Positions 1-8,449 of a DNA stretch of 64,000 nt are shown piece by piece. The stretch comes from Streptomyces venezuelae ATCC 10712. Its GTDB lineage: Bacteria > Actinomycetota > Actinomycetes > Streptomycetales > Streptomycetaceae. Every line of letters begins with the position of its first letter. The stretch's first letter is position 1. The DNA lies in contig NZ_CP029197.1 of the NCBI RefSeq assembly GCF_008639165.1, forward strand, positions 1,736,001 to 1,800,000. Direction: 5' to 3'. The notes beneath the pieces are model-generated. The model searched no databases. It was not told the DNA's origin and saw nothing but the letters and a program-made list of their open reading frames with translations. The position numbers and the translations under genes were made by a program.

Positions 1-2
1 TC

Positions 3-557
3 CTCTTCCTCGGCGCCTTCACCGCGATGGTGATCGCGTTCGTCGCCGACTACGCCGACGGGGCCGACGGTGCGGGCTCCGGGGTCTCGTTCGCCCTGCC
101 CGTCGTCCTGTTCCTGGTCGCCCTCGTGGCCCTGCCGTTCGGCGTCTGGATCTGGGTGAAGTTCAGCCTGGCCCCGGCGGCGGCCGTGATGGAGGGCCAG
201 GGCCCGGTCGCCTCGATGCGCCGCTCCTCGCACCTGGTCCACGGCTACTGGTGGCGCCTGTTCGGCTGCCTGCTCGCCGCCTCGGTCATGGCCTCGGTCG
301 TCGGCATGCTGATCCAGCAGGTCCTCTCCGCGCTGGCGTCGACCCCGCTGGCGGCCGCCGACTTCTCCGGCGAGGACTCGGCCGCGGTGGTGGCGTCCCT
401 GATCGCGGTCCTCGCGTTCCTCACCCTCGGCCAGCTGATCAGCCAGGCGGTCGTCTCCGTCTTCCCGCCCCTGGTCACCGCGCTCCTCTACGTGGACCAG
501 CGCATCCGCCGCGAAAACCTGGCCCCCGACCTGGCCCGCGCGGCGGGCCTGGGCTAG
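3..557 (+). CDS. Integral membrane protein, 3' part only
   Basis: The reading frame is open from the left edge of the window, so this is the C-terminal part of a longer gene; the first internal ATG is at 27. The visible 184 residues contain about four hydrophobic stretches, a cytoplasmic-looking basic segment with MRRSSHLVHG, and a basic tail (YVDQRIRRENLAPDLARAAG). This pattern is typical of the C-terminal half of streptomycete multi-spanning proteins of the DUF7847/glycerophosphodiester-phosphodiesterase-membrane-domain type. That family assignment is my inference; no catalytic motif is visible and I cannot give a function. It converges on the suf operon and shares its terminator at 613-642. 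Confidence 0.7.
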   Translation, partial: LFLGAFTAMVIAFVADYADGADGAGSGVSFALPVVLFLVALVALPFGVWIWVKFSLAPAAAVMEGQGPVASMRRSSHLVHGYWWRLFGCLLAASVMASVVGMLIQQVLSALASTPLAAADFSGEDSAAVVASLIAVLAFLTLGQLISQAVVSVFPPLVTALLYVDQRIRRENLAPDLARAAGLG

Positions 558-612
558 CGGCCGACTGTCCGGGCCCGATCCGAGAGGCAGGCCCCGGCCG
601 CCGACGACGCGA

Positions 613-642
613 AACGGCCGTGCCCGGAAGGGCACGGCCGTT
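613..642. terminator. Bidirectional terminator hairpin
   Basis: Perfect 13-bp stem (AACGGCCGTGCCC / GGGCACGGCCGTT) with a GGAA tetraloop. It lies between the convergent membrane-protein gene and the last gene of the suf operon. No U-tract, as is usual in Streptomyces. Confidence 0.75.
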
Positions 643-663
643 CACACGAGACGCGTGGGTCGA

Positions 664-1002
664 TCAGACGTTGAAGCCGAGCGCGCGGAGCTGCTCGCGG
701 CCGTCGTCGGTGATCTTGTCGGGGCCCCACGGGGGCATCCAGACCCAGTTGATCTTCAGGTCGTTGACGATGCCGTCCGTCGCGGACCTCGCCTGGTCCT
801 CGATCACATCGGTCAGCGGGCAGGCCGCCGACGTCAGGGTCATGTCCAGCGTCGCGACGTTCGAGTCGTCGATGTGGATGCCGTAGATCAGGCCCAGGTT
901 GACGACGTCGATGCCCAGCTCGGGGTCGACGACGTCGTACAGCGCCTCGCGGACTTCTTCCTCGGAGGCCGGCTTCATCGTGGCCTCGGCGTTCTCGGTC
1001 AT
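664..1002 (-). CDS. sufT: Metal-sulfur cluster assembly factor, DUF59/SufT family
   Basis: A 112-residue MIP18/DUF59-type protein, last gene of the suf operon. Family members assist maturation or delivery of Fe-S clusters rather than building them. Visible family signs are the N-terminal VREALYDVVDPELGIDVVNLGLIY segment (residues about 17-40, DPELG core), the TLTSAACPLTDVI segment with the conserved cysteine at about residue 61, and the WVWMPPWGPDKITDDGREQL tail. The ATG at 1002 overlaps the sufU stop by 4 nt (ATGA), so translation is probably coupled; the longer frame running upstream is sufU and sufS in another frame. Exact biochemical role here is inferred from family and operon position. 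Confidence 0.9.
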   Translation of the reverse strand: MTENAEATMKPASEEEVREALYDVVDPELGIDVVNLGLIYGIHIDDSNVATLDMTLTSAACPLTDVIEDQARSATDGIVNDLKINWVWMPPWGPDKITDDGREQLRALGFNV

Positions 1003-1469
1003 GCCGACTTCCTCACAGACTTTTCTGAGTCCCCCAGCGCCTGGGCGGTCGCGTCCTTCCACGCCATCCAGCTGAGCAGCGCGCACTTCACACGGGCCGG
1101 GTACTTGGAGACTCCGGCGAACGCGACCGCGTCCTCCAGGACCTCCTCCATCGCCTCGTCCGGCTCGATCTGGCCCTTGGACTGCATCAGCTCCAGGAAG
1201 GTGCCCTGGATCTTCTGCGCCTCGGCCAGCTCCTTGCCGACGAGCAGCTCGTTGAGGACGGACGCCGAGGCCTGGCTGATGGAACAGCCCTGGCCCTCGT
1301 ACGACACGTCCGCGATCCGCGAGCCGTCGTACTTCACGCGGAGCGTGATCTCGTCGCCGCACGTCGGGTTGACGTGGTGCACCTCGGCGTCGCCGTCCCG
1401 GAGACCGCGCCCGTGCGGGTGCTTGTAGTGGTCCAGGATGACGTCCTGGTACATCGAATCCAGCTTCAC
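999..1469 (-). CDS. sufU: SufU, zinc-dependent sulfurtransferase / Fe-S assembly
   Basis: IscU/NifU-N-like SufU, which accepts persulfide sulfur from SufS and passes it to the SufBCD scaffold. With the start used here (156 aa) the zinc ligands are C37 (NPTCGDE), D39, C62 (GCSISQAS) and C129 (RVKCALL), together with the insertion between the second and third ligand that distinguishes SufU from IscU. I chose GTG at 1469 because AGGGG ends 6 nt upstream; that Shine-Dalgarno overlaps the sufS stop codon (TAGGGG), linking the two genes. A TTG at 1475 would add two residues but lies directly on the Shine-Dalgarno. Start of the next gene overlaps its end. Confidence 0.93.
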   Translation of the reverse strand: MKLDSMYQDVILDHYKHPHGRGLRDGDAEVHHVNPTCGDEITLRVKYDGSRIADVSYEGQGCSISQASASVLNELLVGKELAEAQKIQGTFLELMQSKGQIEPDEAMEEVLEDAVAFAGVSKYPARVKCALLSWMAWKDATAQALGDSEKSVRKSA

Positions 1470-1478
1470 GACCAACCC

Positions 1479-2747
1479 CTACCCGAAGAAGTTCCGTACG
1501 TGCTCGAGACCCGCGACCAGGGCGTCGACCTCGGCCGGGGTGGAGTACAGATAGAACGACGCCCGCGTGGTCGCAGGAATTCCGTACCGCAGGCAGACCG
1601 GTCGCGCGCAGTGGTGCCCGACCCGGACCGCGATGCCCTCCTCGTCGAGCACCTGGCCCACGTCGTGCGGGTGGATGTCGCCGAGCGTGAAGGAGATCGC
1701 CGCGCCGCGGTCCTCGGCCGTGGTGGGGCCGATGATCCGCAGGTCCGGGACCTCCTGGAGGCGCCGGACGGCGTACTCGGTGATCGCGTGCTCGTGGCGC
1801 GCGATGTTCTCCATGCCGATCGCCGAGAGGTAGTCCACGGCCGCGCCGAGGCCGACGGCCTGCGCGATCGGGGGCGTACCCGCCTCGAACTTGTGCGGGG
1901 CCGGCGCGTACGTCGAGGAGTGCATCGAGACGGTCTCGATCATCTCGCCGCCGCCGAGGAACGGCGGCAGGTCCTCCAGGAGCTCCTGCCGTCCCCACAG
2001 CACGCCGATGCCCGTCGGGCCGCACATCTTGTGGCCGGTGAAGGCCACGAAGTCGGCCTGGAGCGCCTGCACGTCCAGGACCATGTGCGGGGCCGCCTGG
2101 GAGGCGTCGATGCAGACGAGCGCACCGACCTCCTGGGCGCGGCGGATGATCGTCTCGACCGGGTTGACCGTGCCCAGCAGGTTCGAGACCAGCGTGAACG
2201 AGACGATCTTGGTCTTCTCGGTGATGACCTCTTCGATGTTCGAGAGGTCGAGACGGCCGTCGTCGGTGAGGCCGAACCACTTCAGCTTCGCGCCCGTGCG
2301 CTGCGAGAGCAGCTGCCACGGCACGATGTTGGAGTGGTGCTCCATCTCCGTGATGGCGATCTCGGTCTCGTGGTCCACGCGGTAGGGCTCTTCGGCCCAG
2401 CCCAGCATGTTGGCCACCAGGTTGAGCGACTCCGAGGCGTTCTTGGTGAAGATCACCTCGTCGCGGCTCGGGGCGTTGATGAAGGCCGCGACCTTGTCAC
2501 GGGCGCCTTCGTACAGCGCCGTCGCCTCCTCGGCGACCGTGTAGACGCCGCGGTGGACGTTGGCGTTGTGGCGCTCGTAGTACGTGTTGAGCGCGTCGAG
2601 GACCTGCCGCGGCTTCTGCGAGGTCGCCGCGGAGTCGAGGTACACGATCTTCTTGCCGTCGTGGACCACGCGATCCAGGAGCGGGAAGTCCTTGCGGATC
2701 GCCTCGGTGTCGAGGAGGCCGGAGAGCCCCTGATGGGCAGAAGTCAC
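1479..2747 (-). CDS. sufS: Cysteine desulfurase SufS
   Basis: PLP-dependent group II cysteine desulfurase (422 aa): takes sulfur from L-cysteine, leaving alanine, and hands the persulfide to SufU. Aminotransferase class V fold throughout; EMEHHSN (about 135-140) gives the PLP-stacking histidine, FTGHKMCGPTG carries the Schiff-base lysine K240, and the catalytic cysteine is C380 in GHHCARPVC. The RASFYLYST segment near 395-405 is typical of SufS. It begins with GTG at 2747 overlapping the sufC stop by 4 nt (GTGA), and its own stop codon forms part of the sufU ribosome binding site, so sufC-sufS-sufU translation is tightly coupled. Confidence 0.96.
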   Translation of the reverse strand: MTSAHQGLSGLLDTEAIRKDFPLLDRVVHDGKKIVYLDSAATSQKPRQVLDALNTYYERHNANVHRGVYTVAEEATALYEGARDKVAAFINAPSRDEVIFTKNASESLNLVANMLGWAEEPYRVDHETEIAITEMEHHSNIVPWQLLSQRTGAKLKWFGLTDDGRLDLSNIEEVITEKTKIVSFTLVSNLLGTVNPVETIIRRAQEVGALVCIDASQAAPHMVLDVQALQADFVAFTGHKMCGPTGIGVLWGRQELLEDLPPFLGGGEMIETVSMHSSTYAPAPHKFEAGTPPIAQAVGLGAAVDYLSAIGMENIARHEHAITEYAVRRLQEVPDLRIIGPTTAEDRGAAISFTLGDIHPHDVGQVLDEEGIAVRVGHHCARPVCLRYGIPATTRASFYLYSTPAEVDALVAGLEHVRNFFG

Positions 2748-3508
2748 GCGGACGCGCCACCCTTCACGTACTTGTCGTAGCCCTCGTTCTCCAGGACGTC
2801 GGCGAGCTCGGCGCCACCGGACTCGGCGATGCGGCCGTTCGCGAAGACGTGCACGAAGTCGGGCTTGATGTAGCGGAGGATCCGCGTGTAGTGCGTGATC
2901 AGCAGGGTGCCGACCTCGCCGGTCTCGCGGACGCGGTTGACGCCCTCGGAGACGACGCGCAGGGCGTCGACGTCGAGGCCGGAGTCGGTCTCGTCGAGGA
3001 TCGCGATCTTCGGCTTGAGGAGCTCCAGCTGGAGGATCTCGTGGCGCTTCTTCTCACCGCCGGAGAAGCCCTCGTTGACGTTGCGCTCGGCGAAGGCCGG
3101 GTCCATCTGGAGCTGCTCCATCGCGGACTTGACCTCCTTCACCCAGGTGCGCAGCTTGGGCGCCTCGCCGCGGACGGCGGTGGCGGAGGTGCGCAGGAAG
3201 TTGGAGACCGAGACGCCGGGGACCTCGACCGGGTACTGCATGGCGAGGAAGACGCCGGCGCGGGCGCGCTCGTCGACCGACATCTCCAGGACGTCCTCAC
3301 CGTCGAGCGTGACGGTGCCGCCGGTGATCGTGTACTTCGGGTGACCGGCGAGGGAGTAGGCCAGGGTCGACTTGCCGGAGCCGTTGGGGCCCATGACGGC
3401 GTGGGTCTCGCCCTGCTTGATGGTCAGGTCGACGCCCTTGAGGATCTCGCGGGGGCCGTTCTCCGCCTCGACGGAGACGTGCAGGTCGTGGATTTCAAGC
3501 GTTGCCAT
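2744..3508 (-). CDS. sufC: SufC, ATPase of the SufBCD scaffold
   Basis: ABC-type ATPase subunit (254 aa) that drives conformational change of the SufB-SufD scaffold during cluster assembly; cytosolic, not a transporter. Walker A GPNGSGKST lies at residues 40-48, the ABC signature is the SufC form FSGGEKKRHE, and Walker B plus D-loop is IAILDETDSGLD. The ATG at 3508 starts the conserved MATLEIHDLHV; 13 extra upstream codons in frame belong to the spacer after the Rieske gene. Lies 7 nt downstream of the Rieske gene and overlaps sufS by 4 nt. Confidence 0.96.
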   Translation of the reverse strand: MATLEIHDLHVSVEAENGPREILKGVDLTIKQGETHAVMGPNGSGKSTLAYSLAGHPKYTITGGTVTLDGEDVLEMSVDERARAGVFLAMQYPVEVPGVSVSNFLRTSATAVRGEAPKLRTWVKEVKSAMEQLQMDPAFAERNVNEGFSGGEKKRHEILQLELLKPKIAILDETDSGLDVDALRVVSEGVNRVRETGEVGTLLITHYTRILRYIKPDFVHVFANGRIAESGGAELADVLENEGYDKYVKGGASA

Positions 3509-3515
3509 GGGTGAC

Positions 3516-3833
3516 TCAGGACTCCTGGGTGACGGAGACGAGCACATCGTCCCCTTCGATCTTTACGGGGTATACGGGGACGGGACGCGTCGCGGGAAGG
3601 CCGGAGGGCTTGCCGGTGCGCAGGTCGAAGCTGGAGCCGTGCAGCCAGCACTCGATGGCGCAGTCCTCGACCTCGCCCTCCGAGAGGGAGACGTTCGCGT
3701 GCGAGCAGATGTCGTTGATCGCGAACACCTCGCCCTCGGTGCGCACGACCGACACCGGCGTGCCGTCGACCTCGACCCGCTTCGGGGTGTCGGCCTCCAG
3801 CTCGCTCAGCGTGCAGACTCGGACGAAGGCCAT
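3516..3833 (-). CDS. Rieske-type [2Fe-2S] ferredoxin in suf operon
   Basis: Small 105-aa non-haem-iron-oxygenase-type Rieske ferredoxin. The ligands are C43 and H45 (CSHANVSLSEG) and C62 and H65 (ECWLHGSSFD), the spacing of NirD/BphF-like soluble Rieske proteins. Insertion of such a ferredoxin between sufD and sufC is a known actinobacterial arrangement; a role in electron supply for cluster assembly is plausible but is inference. Its ATG overlaps the sufD stop by one base (TGATG), so it is co-translated. It has no signal peptide or membrane segment, unlike the second Rieske gene at 40561. Confidence 0.92.
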   Translation of the reverse strand: MAFVRVCTLSELEADTPKRVEVDGTPVSVVRTEGEVFAINDICSHANVSLSEGEVEDCAIECWLHGSSFDLRTGKPSGLPATRPVPVYPVKIEGDDVLVSVTQES

Positions 3834-5014
3834 CAGACGGAGGCCTCCAGCTCGGCCTCGATCTTGGCGATGAGGCGCTCCTCGACGTCCGGCAGACCGA
3901 TCTGCTGGACGAGTTCCGCGAAGAAGCCGCGGACGACGAGGCGACGGGCCTCGGCCTGCGGGATGCCGCGGGACATCAGGTAGAAGAGCTGCTCGTCGTC
4001 GAACCGGCCGGTGGCCGAGGCGTGACCGGCGCCGGCGATCTCGCCGGTCTCGATCTCCAGGTTCGGTACGGAGTCGACCCGGGCGCCGTCCGTGAGGACC
4101 AGGTTCCGGTTGAGCTCGTACGTGTCGGTGCCCTCGGCGGCGGCCTGGATGAGCACGTCGCCGATCCAGACGGCGTGCGCGTCCTGGCCCTGCAGCGCGC
4201 CCTTGTAGGCCACGTTGGACTTGCAGTGCGGGGTGTTGTGGTCGACCAGGAGGCGGTGCTCCTGGTGCTGGCCCGCGTCGGTGAAGTACAGGCCGAAGAG
4301 CTCGGCCTCGCCGCCCGGCGCCGCGTAGGAGACGCGCGGGTGGATGCGGACGACGTCGCCGCCGAAGGTGACGACGACCGACTTGAAGGAGGCGTCGCGG
4401 CCGACCAGCGCGTTGTGCTGGGCGACGTGGACGGCCTTCTCGTCCCAGTCCTGGACGGAGACGACGGTCAGCTTGGCGCCGTCGCCGAGGACGTAGTCGA
4501 CGTTGGCGGCGAGCACCGCGTCACCGGTGTGGTCGATGACCACGACGGCCTCGGCGAAGGCGCCGAGCTCGATGACCTGGTGGCCGAAGGCGACGCCGCC
4601 CTCACCGTGCACGGTGACGCGGATCGGCTCGGTGAGCACGGCCTCCTTGGCGACGGTGACGACCGAGGCCTTCTCGAAGGAGGAGTACGCCTGGGCCGCG
4701 ACGCGGTCGACGGGCGTACCGGCCTTGCCGAGCCGCTCGTCGTCGCGGCCGACGGTCTCCACGGTGACGCCCTCGGGGGCCTCGATCTCGACCTTGACGC
4801 CCTCGCCGGAGGCGACGGCGGTTCCGTCGTGCAGGCCACGGAGGCGCGCGAGCGGGGTGAACCGCCACTCCTCCTCGCGGCCGTGCGGGACGGGGAAGTC
4901 CGCGACGTCGAAGGACGGGGGCGCGCTCATGCGCGTGGCGACGGTGGACTCGGCGGCCACCGCGATCGAGCCCGCGGTGGTCGAGCCCGCGGGGATGTTC
5001 TGAGCCTCAGCCAT
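3833..5014 (-). CDS. sufD: SufD scaffold subunit
   Basis: 393-aa SufD, partner of SufB in the SufBC2D scaffold. The N-terminal 60 residues (RMSAPPSFDVADFPVPHGRE, then EWRFTPLARLRGL) and the right-handed beta-helix core ending in [34 protein letters not shown] are characteristic; the latter contains the conserved histidine of the SufB-SufD interface. ATG at 5014 is the natural start. Sixty-one nucleotides separate it from sufB, the only real gap inside the operon; I see no hairpin there. Confidence 0.95.
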   Translation of the reverse strand: MAEAQNIPAGSTTAGSIAVAAESTVATRMSAPPSFDVADFPVPHGREEEWRFTPLARLRGLHDGTAVASGEGVKVEIEAPEGVTVETVGRDDERLGKAGTPVDRVAAQAYSSFEKASVVTVAKEAVLTEPIRVTVHGEGGVAFGHQVIELGAFAEAVVVIDHTGDAVLAANVDYVLGDGAKLTVVSVQDWDEKAVHVAQHNALVGRDASFKSVVVTFGGDVVRIHPRVSYAAPGGEAELFGLYFTDAGQHQEHRLLVDHNTPHCKSNVAYKGALQGQDAHAVWIGDVLIQAAAEGTDTYELNRNLVLTDGARVDSVPNLEIETGEIAGAGHASATGRFDDEQLFYLMSRGIPQAEARRLVVRGFFAELVQQIGLPDVEERLIAKIEAELEASV

Positions 5015-5075
5015 GGCTGTTGGGGTGCTCTCTTCCTGCGTACGTGTAAGTCGGTCGCTGCTGGTGCGGGGGCTG

Positions 5076-6491
5076 TTAGCCGACCGCGCCTTCCATCTGC
5101 AGCTCGATCAGCCGGTTGAGCTCCAGGGCGTACTCCATCGGGAGTTCCTTGGCGATGGGCTCGACGAAGCCGCGGACGATCATCGCCATGGCCTCGAACT
5201 CGGTGAGGCCGCGGCTCATCAGGTAGAAGAGCTGGTCCTCGGAGACCTTGGAGACGGTGGCCTCGTGACCCATGGAGACGTCGTCCTCGCGGACGTCGAC
5301 GTACGGGTACGTGTCCGAGCGGGAGATGGTGTCGACGAGCAGCGCGTCGCAGAGCACGTTCGACTTGGAGCCCGGGGCACCCTCGCCGATCTCGATGAGA
5401 CCGCGGTAGGAGGTGCGGCCGCCGCCTCGCGCCACCGACTTGGAGACGATGTTGGAGGAGGTGTTCGGGGCCATGTGGACCATCTTGGCGCCGGCGTCCT
5501 GGTGCTGGCCCTCGCCCGCGAAGGCGATGGAGAGGGTCTCGCCCTTGGCGTGCTCGCCCATCAGGTAGACGGCCGGGTACTTCATGGTGACCTTGGAGCC
5601 GATGTTGCCGTCGACCCACTCCATGGTGGCGCCCTCGTAGGCGACGGCGCGCTTGGTCACCAGGTTGTAGACGTTGTTCGACCAGTTCTGGATGGTCGTG
5701 TAGCGGCAGCGGCCGCCCTTCTTCACGATGATCTCGACCACGGCGCTGTGCAGCGAGTCCGAGGAGTAGATCGGGGCGGTGCAGCCCTCGACGTAGTGGA
5801 CGTAGGCGTCCTCGTCGACGATGATCAGCGTCCGCTCGAACTGGCCCATGTTCTCCGTGTTGATGCGGAAGTAGGCCTGGAGCGGGATCTCGACGTGCAC
5901 GCCCTTCGGCACGTAGATGAACGATCCGCCGGACCAGACGGCGGTGTTCAGGGAGGCGAACTTGTTGTCGCCGACCGGGATGACGGTGCCGAAGTACTCC
6001 TTGAAGAGTTCCTCGTGCTCCTTCAGCGCGGTGTCGGTGTCGACGAAGATGACGCCCTGCTCCTCCAGGTCCTCACGGATCTGGTGGTAGACGACCTCGG
6101 ACTCGTACTGGGCGGCGACACCGGCGACGAGGCGCTGCTTCTCCGCCTCGGGGATGCCGAGCTTGTCGTACGTGTTCTTGATGTCCTCCGGCAGGTCCTC
6201 CCAGGACTCGGCCTGCTTCTCGGTGGACCGCACGAAGTACTTGATGTTGTCGAAGTCGATGCCGGAGAGGTCGGAGCCCCAGGTCGGCATGGGCTTCTTG
6301 TCGAAGAGCCGCAGACCCTTGAGACGCAGCTTCAGCATCCACTCGGGCTCGTTCTTCTTCGAGGAGATGTCGCGGACGACGTCCTCGTTCAGACCGCGCT
6401 TGGCGGTGGCACCGGCGGCGTCGGAGTCGGCCCAGCCGTACTCGTACCGACCCAGGCCCTCGAGCTCGGGGTGGCTGATCTCGGTGGTCAT
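5076..6491 (-). CDS. sufB: SufB scaffold subunit
   Basis: 471-aa SufB, the subunit on which the nascent Fe-S cluster is built. It carries the family's N-terminal helical domain ([20 protein letters not shown]), the beta-helix core with [20 protein letters not shown], and the C-terminal [21 protein letters not shown] motif shared with SufD. It is the most conserved suf protein. ATG at 6491 overlaps the sufR stop by 4 nt (ATGA), so the structural genes depend on transcription and translation from sufR, which lets the SufR repressor autoregulate the whole operon. Confidence 0.97.
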   Translation of the reverse strand: MTTEISHPELEGLGRYEYGWADSDAAGATAKRGLNEDVVRDISSKKNEPEWMLKLRLKGLRLFDKKPMPTWGSDLSGIDFDNIKYFVRSTEKQAESWEDLPEDIKNTYDKLGIPEAEKQRLVAGVAAQYESEVVYHQIREDLEEQGVIFVDTDTALKEHEELFKEYFGTVIPVGDNKFASLNTAVWSGGSFIYVPKGVHVEIPLQAYFRINTENMGQFERTLIIVDEDAYVHYVEGCTAPIYSSDSLHSAVVEIIVKKGGRCRYTTIQNWSNNVYNLVTKRAVAYEGATMEWVDGNIGSKVTMKYPAVYLMGEHAKGETLSIAFAGEGQHQDAGAKMVHMAPNTSSNIVSKSVARGGGRTSYRGLIEIGEGAPGSKSNVLCDALLVDTISRSDTYPYVDVREDDVSMGHEATVSKVSEDQLFYLMSRGLTEFEAMAMIVRGFVEPIAKELPMEYALELNRLIELQMEGAVG

Positions 6492-7213
6492 GCGGGGTTC
6501 CTCCCGGCCGTGCTTGCGGATGCTGATTCGGTGGTCTGTGGTGCGCCGTGCGGGATGAACGTGGTGCAGACGCCGTCACCATGCGCGATGGTGGCGAGAC
6601 GCTGGACGTGCGTTCCCAGGAGGCGGGAGAAGAACTCCGTCTCCGCCTCGCACAGCTGTGGGTACTGCTCGGCGACGTGGGCGACCGGGCAGTGGTGCTG
6701 GCAGAGCTGCTCGCCGACCGGCGCGTTCCGCGCAGTGGCAGCGTACCCGTCCGCCGTGAGGGCCTTGGCCAGCGCCTCGGTCCGCCGGTCGGGCTCGGCC
6801 GACTCGACCGCCTCGCGGTACGCCCCGGCCTGGGCCTCGATCCGGTCGCGGGCGAAGGCGGCGACGGCCGCTTCCCCTCCGGCGTTCCGCTCGATCCAGC
6901 GGAGTGCCTCGACGGCCAGCGAGTCGTACGACTGGTCGAAGGCGTCCCGGCCGCAGTCGGTGAGCGCGAAGACCTTGGCGGGGCGGCCGCGGGCGCGGGC
7001 GCCGTAGACGCGCTGCTCACGGGCCTCGACGACGTTCTCTGCGACGAGCGCGTCGAGGTGGCGGCGGACGGCGGCCTGGGTGAGGCTGAGCCGCCCGGCG
7101 AGGTCGGCGACGGTCGACGGCCCGTGGTCCAGGATCGACCGCGCGACCCGGTTGCGCGTCGAACGCTCTCGGGTCGCGAGTTCCTCCACCGGAGCCGCGC
7201 CAACGTTTTTCAC
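6488..7213 (-). CDS. sufR: SufR-type Fe-S-sensing repressor, first gene of the suf operon
   Basis: 241-aa winged-helix regulator. Residues about 18-80 form the DNA-binding domain ([28 protein letters not shown] as helix-turn-helix, [10 protein letters not shown] as wing). Four cysteines, C171, C175 ([12 protein letters not shown]), C188 and C216, fit Fe-S ligands of the SufR family, which represses suf when clusters are sufficient. The annotated GTG at 7213 is unusual: it coincides with the predicted transcription start and with the edge of the operator at 7213-7226, so the mRNA may be leaderless. An in-frame GTG at 7189 is the alternative. Coupled to sufB by ATGA. Confidence 0.93.
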   Translation of the reverse strand: MKNVGAAPVEELATRERSTRNRVARSILDHGPSTVADLAGRLSLTQAAVRRHLDALVAENVVEAREQRVYGARARGRPAKVFALTDCGRDAFDQSYDSLAVEALRWIERNAGGEAAVAAFARDRIEAQAGAYREAVESAEPDRRTEALAKALTADGYAATARNAPVGEQLCQHHCPVAHVAEQYPQLCEAETEFFSRLLGTHVQRLATIAHGDGVCTTFIPHGAPQTTESASASTAGRNPA

Positions 7214-7249
7214 AACGCCATTGTTGCGTAATTAATCTCGGCCTGACAA
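7213..7249 (-). promoter_or_regulatory. suf promoter with SufR-type operator
   Basis: On the minus strand, -35 TTGTCA (7249-7244), 18-nt spacer, -10 AACAAT (7225-7220), predicted start about 7213. The palindrome CAAC-N6-GTTG (7213-7226) covers -10 to +1. It is exactly the operator form described for SufR in cyanobacteria, and I recall the same for streptomycetes. Binding there would block RNA polymerase directly. Confidence 0.8.
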
Positions 7250-7284
7250 GCGCCGCCGGGAGCGGCGACGGTGCCGTGCATCAC

Positions 7285-7303
7285 TCAGGTAAGGCTTACC
7301 TGA
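7285..7303. promoter_or_regulatory. Iron box (DmdR1/IdeR/DtxR-type operator)
   Basis: Perfect 19-nt palindrome TCAGGTAAGGCTTACCTGA, matching the actinobacterial iron-box consensus TTAGGTTAGGCT(A/C)ACCTAA at 15 of 19 positions. It sits 36 nt upstream of the suf -35 element and about 200 nt upstream of the divergent ABC gene. The rest of the 7250-7513 interval shows only the -10 at 7501. Confidence 0.75.
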
Positions 7304-7500
7304 CCTGCGGAAACGATCATTCGTAGGACGAATCAGCGGCTCGCTCGCAGGCCCCTTCCGGCCGCCCCGCGAGCCCGTACGCGCAGGCCACAGGGGCTCC
7401 GGCGACCCCGATGACACCCGGCGCGGCGATGCGGGGATTGCCTGGAAGGCCCCATTCCGGCCACCTGGGACCCGCGCCCGAGAGGGCTTCTCCCGCTCTC

Positions 7501-7506
7501 TAGACT
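7501..7506 (+). promoter_or_regulatory. -10 element TAGACT, leaderless start of ABC gene
   Basis: TAGACT ends 7 nt before the ATG at 7514, placing transcription start at or beside the start codon. No Shine-Dalgarno precedes the ATG and no clear -35 is seen. Confidence 0.55.
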
Positions 7507-7513
7507 TCCCGGC

Positions 7514-8449
7514 ATGCGAAACGAGTCCGTCGGATCCGCCGTCCAGGTCCGTGGCCTGGTCAAGCGGTACGGCAACAAAACCGCCGTCGACGGCCTCGAC
7601 CTCGACGTGCGGTCCGGCACCGTCACCGCCGTCCTCGGCCCCAACGGGGCCGGCAAGACCACCACGATCGAGACCTGCGAGGGCTACCGGCGGCCCGACG
7701 CCGGCACCGTGCGCGTCCTCGGCCTCGACCCGGTCGCGGACGCGGCCGCGCTGCGCCCCCGGATCGGCGTGATGCTCCAGTCCGGCGGCGTCTACTCCGG
7801 CGCCCGCGCCGACGAGATGCTCCGCCACATGGCGAAGCTCCACGCCCACCCGCTGGACGTCGACGCGCTGATCGAGCGGCTCGGGCTCGGCTCCTGCGGC
7901 CGCACCACCTACCGGCGCCTCTCCGGCGGCCAGCAGCAGCGCCTCGCGCTCGCCATGGCCGTCGTCGGCCGCCCCGAGCTGGTCTTCCTCGACGAGCCCA
8001 CCGCCGGACTCGACCCGCAGGCCCGCCGCGCCACCTGGGACCTCGTGCGCGAGCTGCGCGCCGACGGGGTGACCACCGTCCTCACCACGCACTTCATGCA
8101 GGAGGCGGAGGAGCTCGCCGACGACGTCGCGATCGTCGACGCCGGCCGGGTCGCCGCCCAGGGCAGCCCCGAGGAACTGTGCCGGGGCGGCGCCGAGAAC
8201 ACCCTGCGCTTCACCGGACGCCCCGGCCTCGACCTGGGCTCGCTGCTCAAGGCGCTCCCGGACGGCACGGCCGCGGCGGAGCCGCTCCCGGGCACCTACC
8301 GGATCACCGGCACGGTCGACCCGCAGCTGCTCGCCACGGTGACCACCTGGTGCGCCCAGCACGGCGTCATGCCCGACGGCATCTCCGTCGAGCGCCACAC
8401 CCTGGAAGACGTCTTCCTGGAGCTGACCGGCAAGGAGCTGAGGTCGTGA
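7514..8449 (+). CDS. ABC-2 type exporter, ATP-binding subunit
   Basis: 311-aa ABC ATPase of the daunorubicin/DrrA-like exporter class. Walker A GPNGAGKTT at 42-50, signature LSGGQQQR from 137, Walker B LVFLDEP at 157-163, and the switch histidine in TTHFMQEAEE. The C-terminal ~80 residues form the accessory domain ending HTLEDVFLELTGKEL typical of this subfamily. It pairs with the permease that follows (GTGA overlap). Substrate unknown; in streptomycetes this pair lies between suf and ctaA, so a link to heme or redox homeostasis is possible but only positional inference. Confidence 0.92.
   Translation: MRNESVGSAVQVRGLVKRYGNKTAVDGLDLDVRSGTVTAVLGPNGAGKTTTIETCEGYRRPDAGTVRVLGLDPVADAAALRPRIGVMLQSGGVYSGARADEMLRHMAKLHAHPLDVDALIERLGLGSCGRTTYRRLSGGQQQRLALAMAVVGRPELVFLDEPTAGLDPQARRATWDLVRELRADGVTTVLTTHFMQEAEELADDVAIVDAGRVAAQGSPEELCRGGAENTLRFTGRPGLDLGSLLKALPDGTAAAEPLPGTYRITGTVDPQLLATVTTWCAQHGVMPDGISVERHTLEDVFLELTGKELRS

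Noticed and set aside
4101..4120. TGTCGGTG string in sufD as another PafBC promoter
   Set aside because: No TAnnnT 8 nt downstream, and the site is on the antisense strand inside a gene. The same holds for copies near 6025, 30928, 62190 and 63966.
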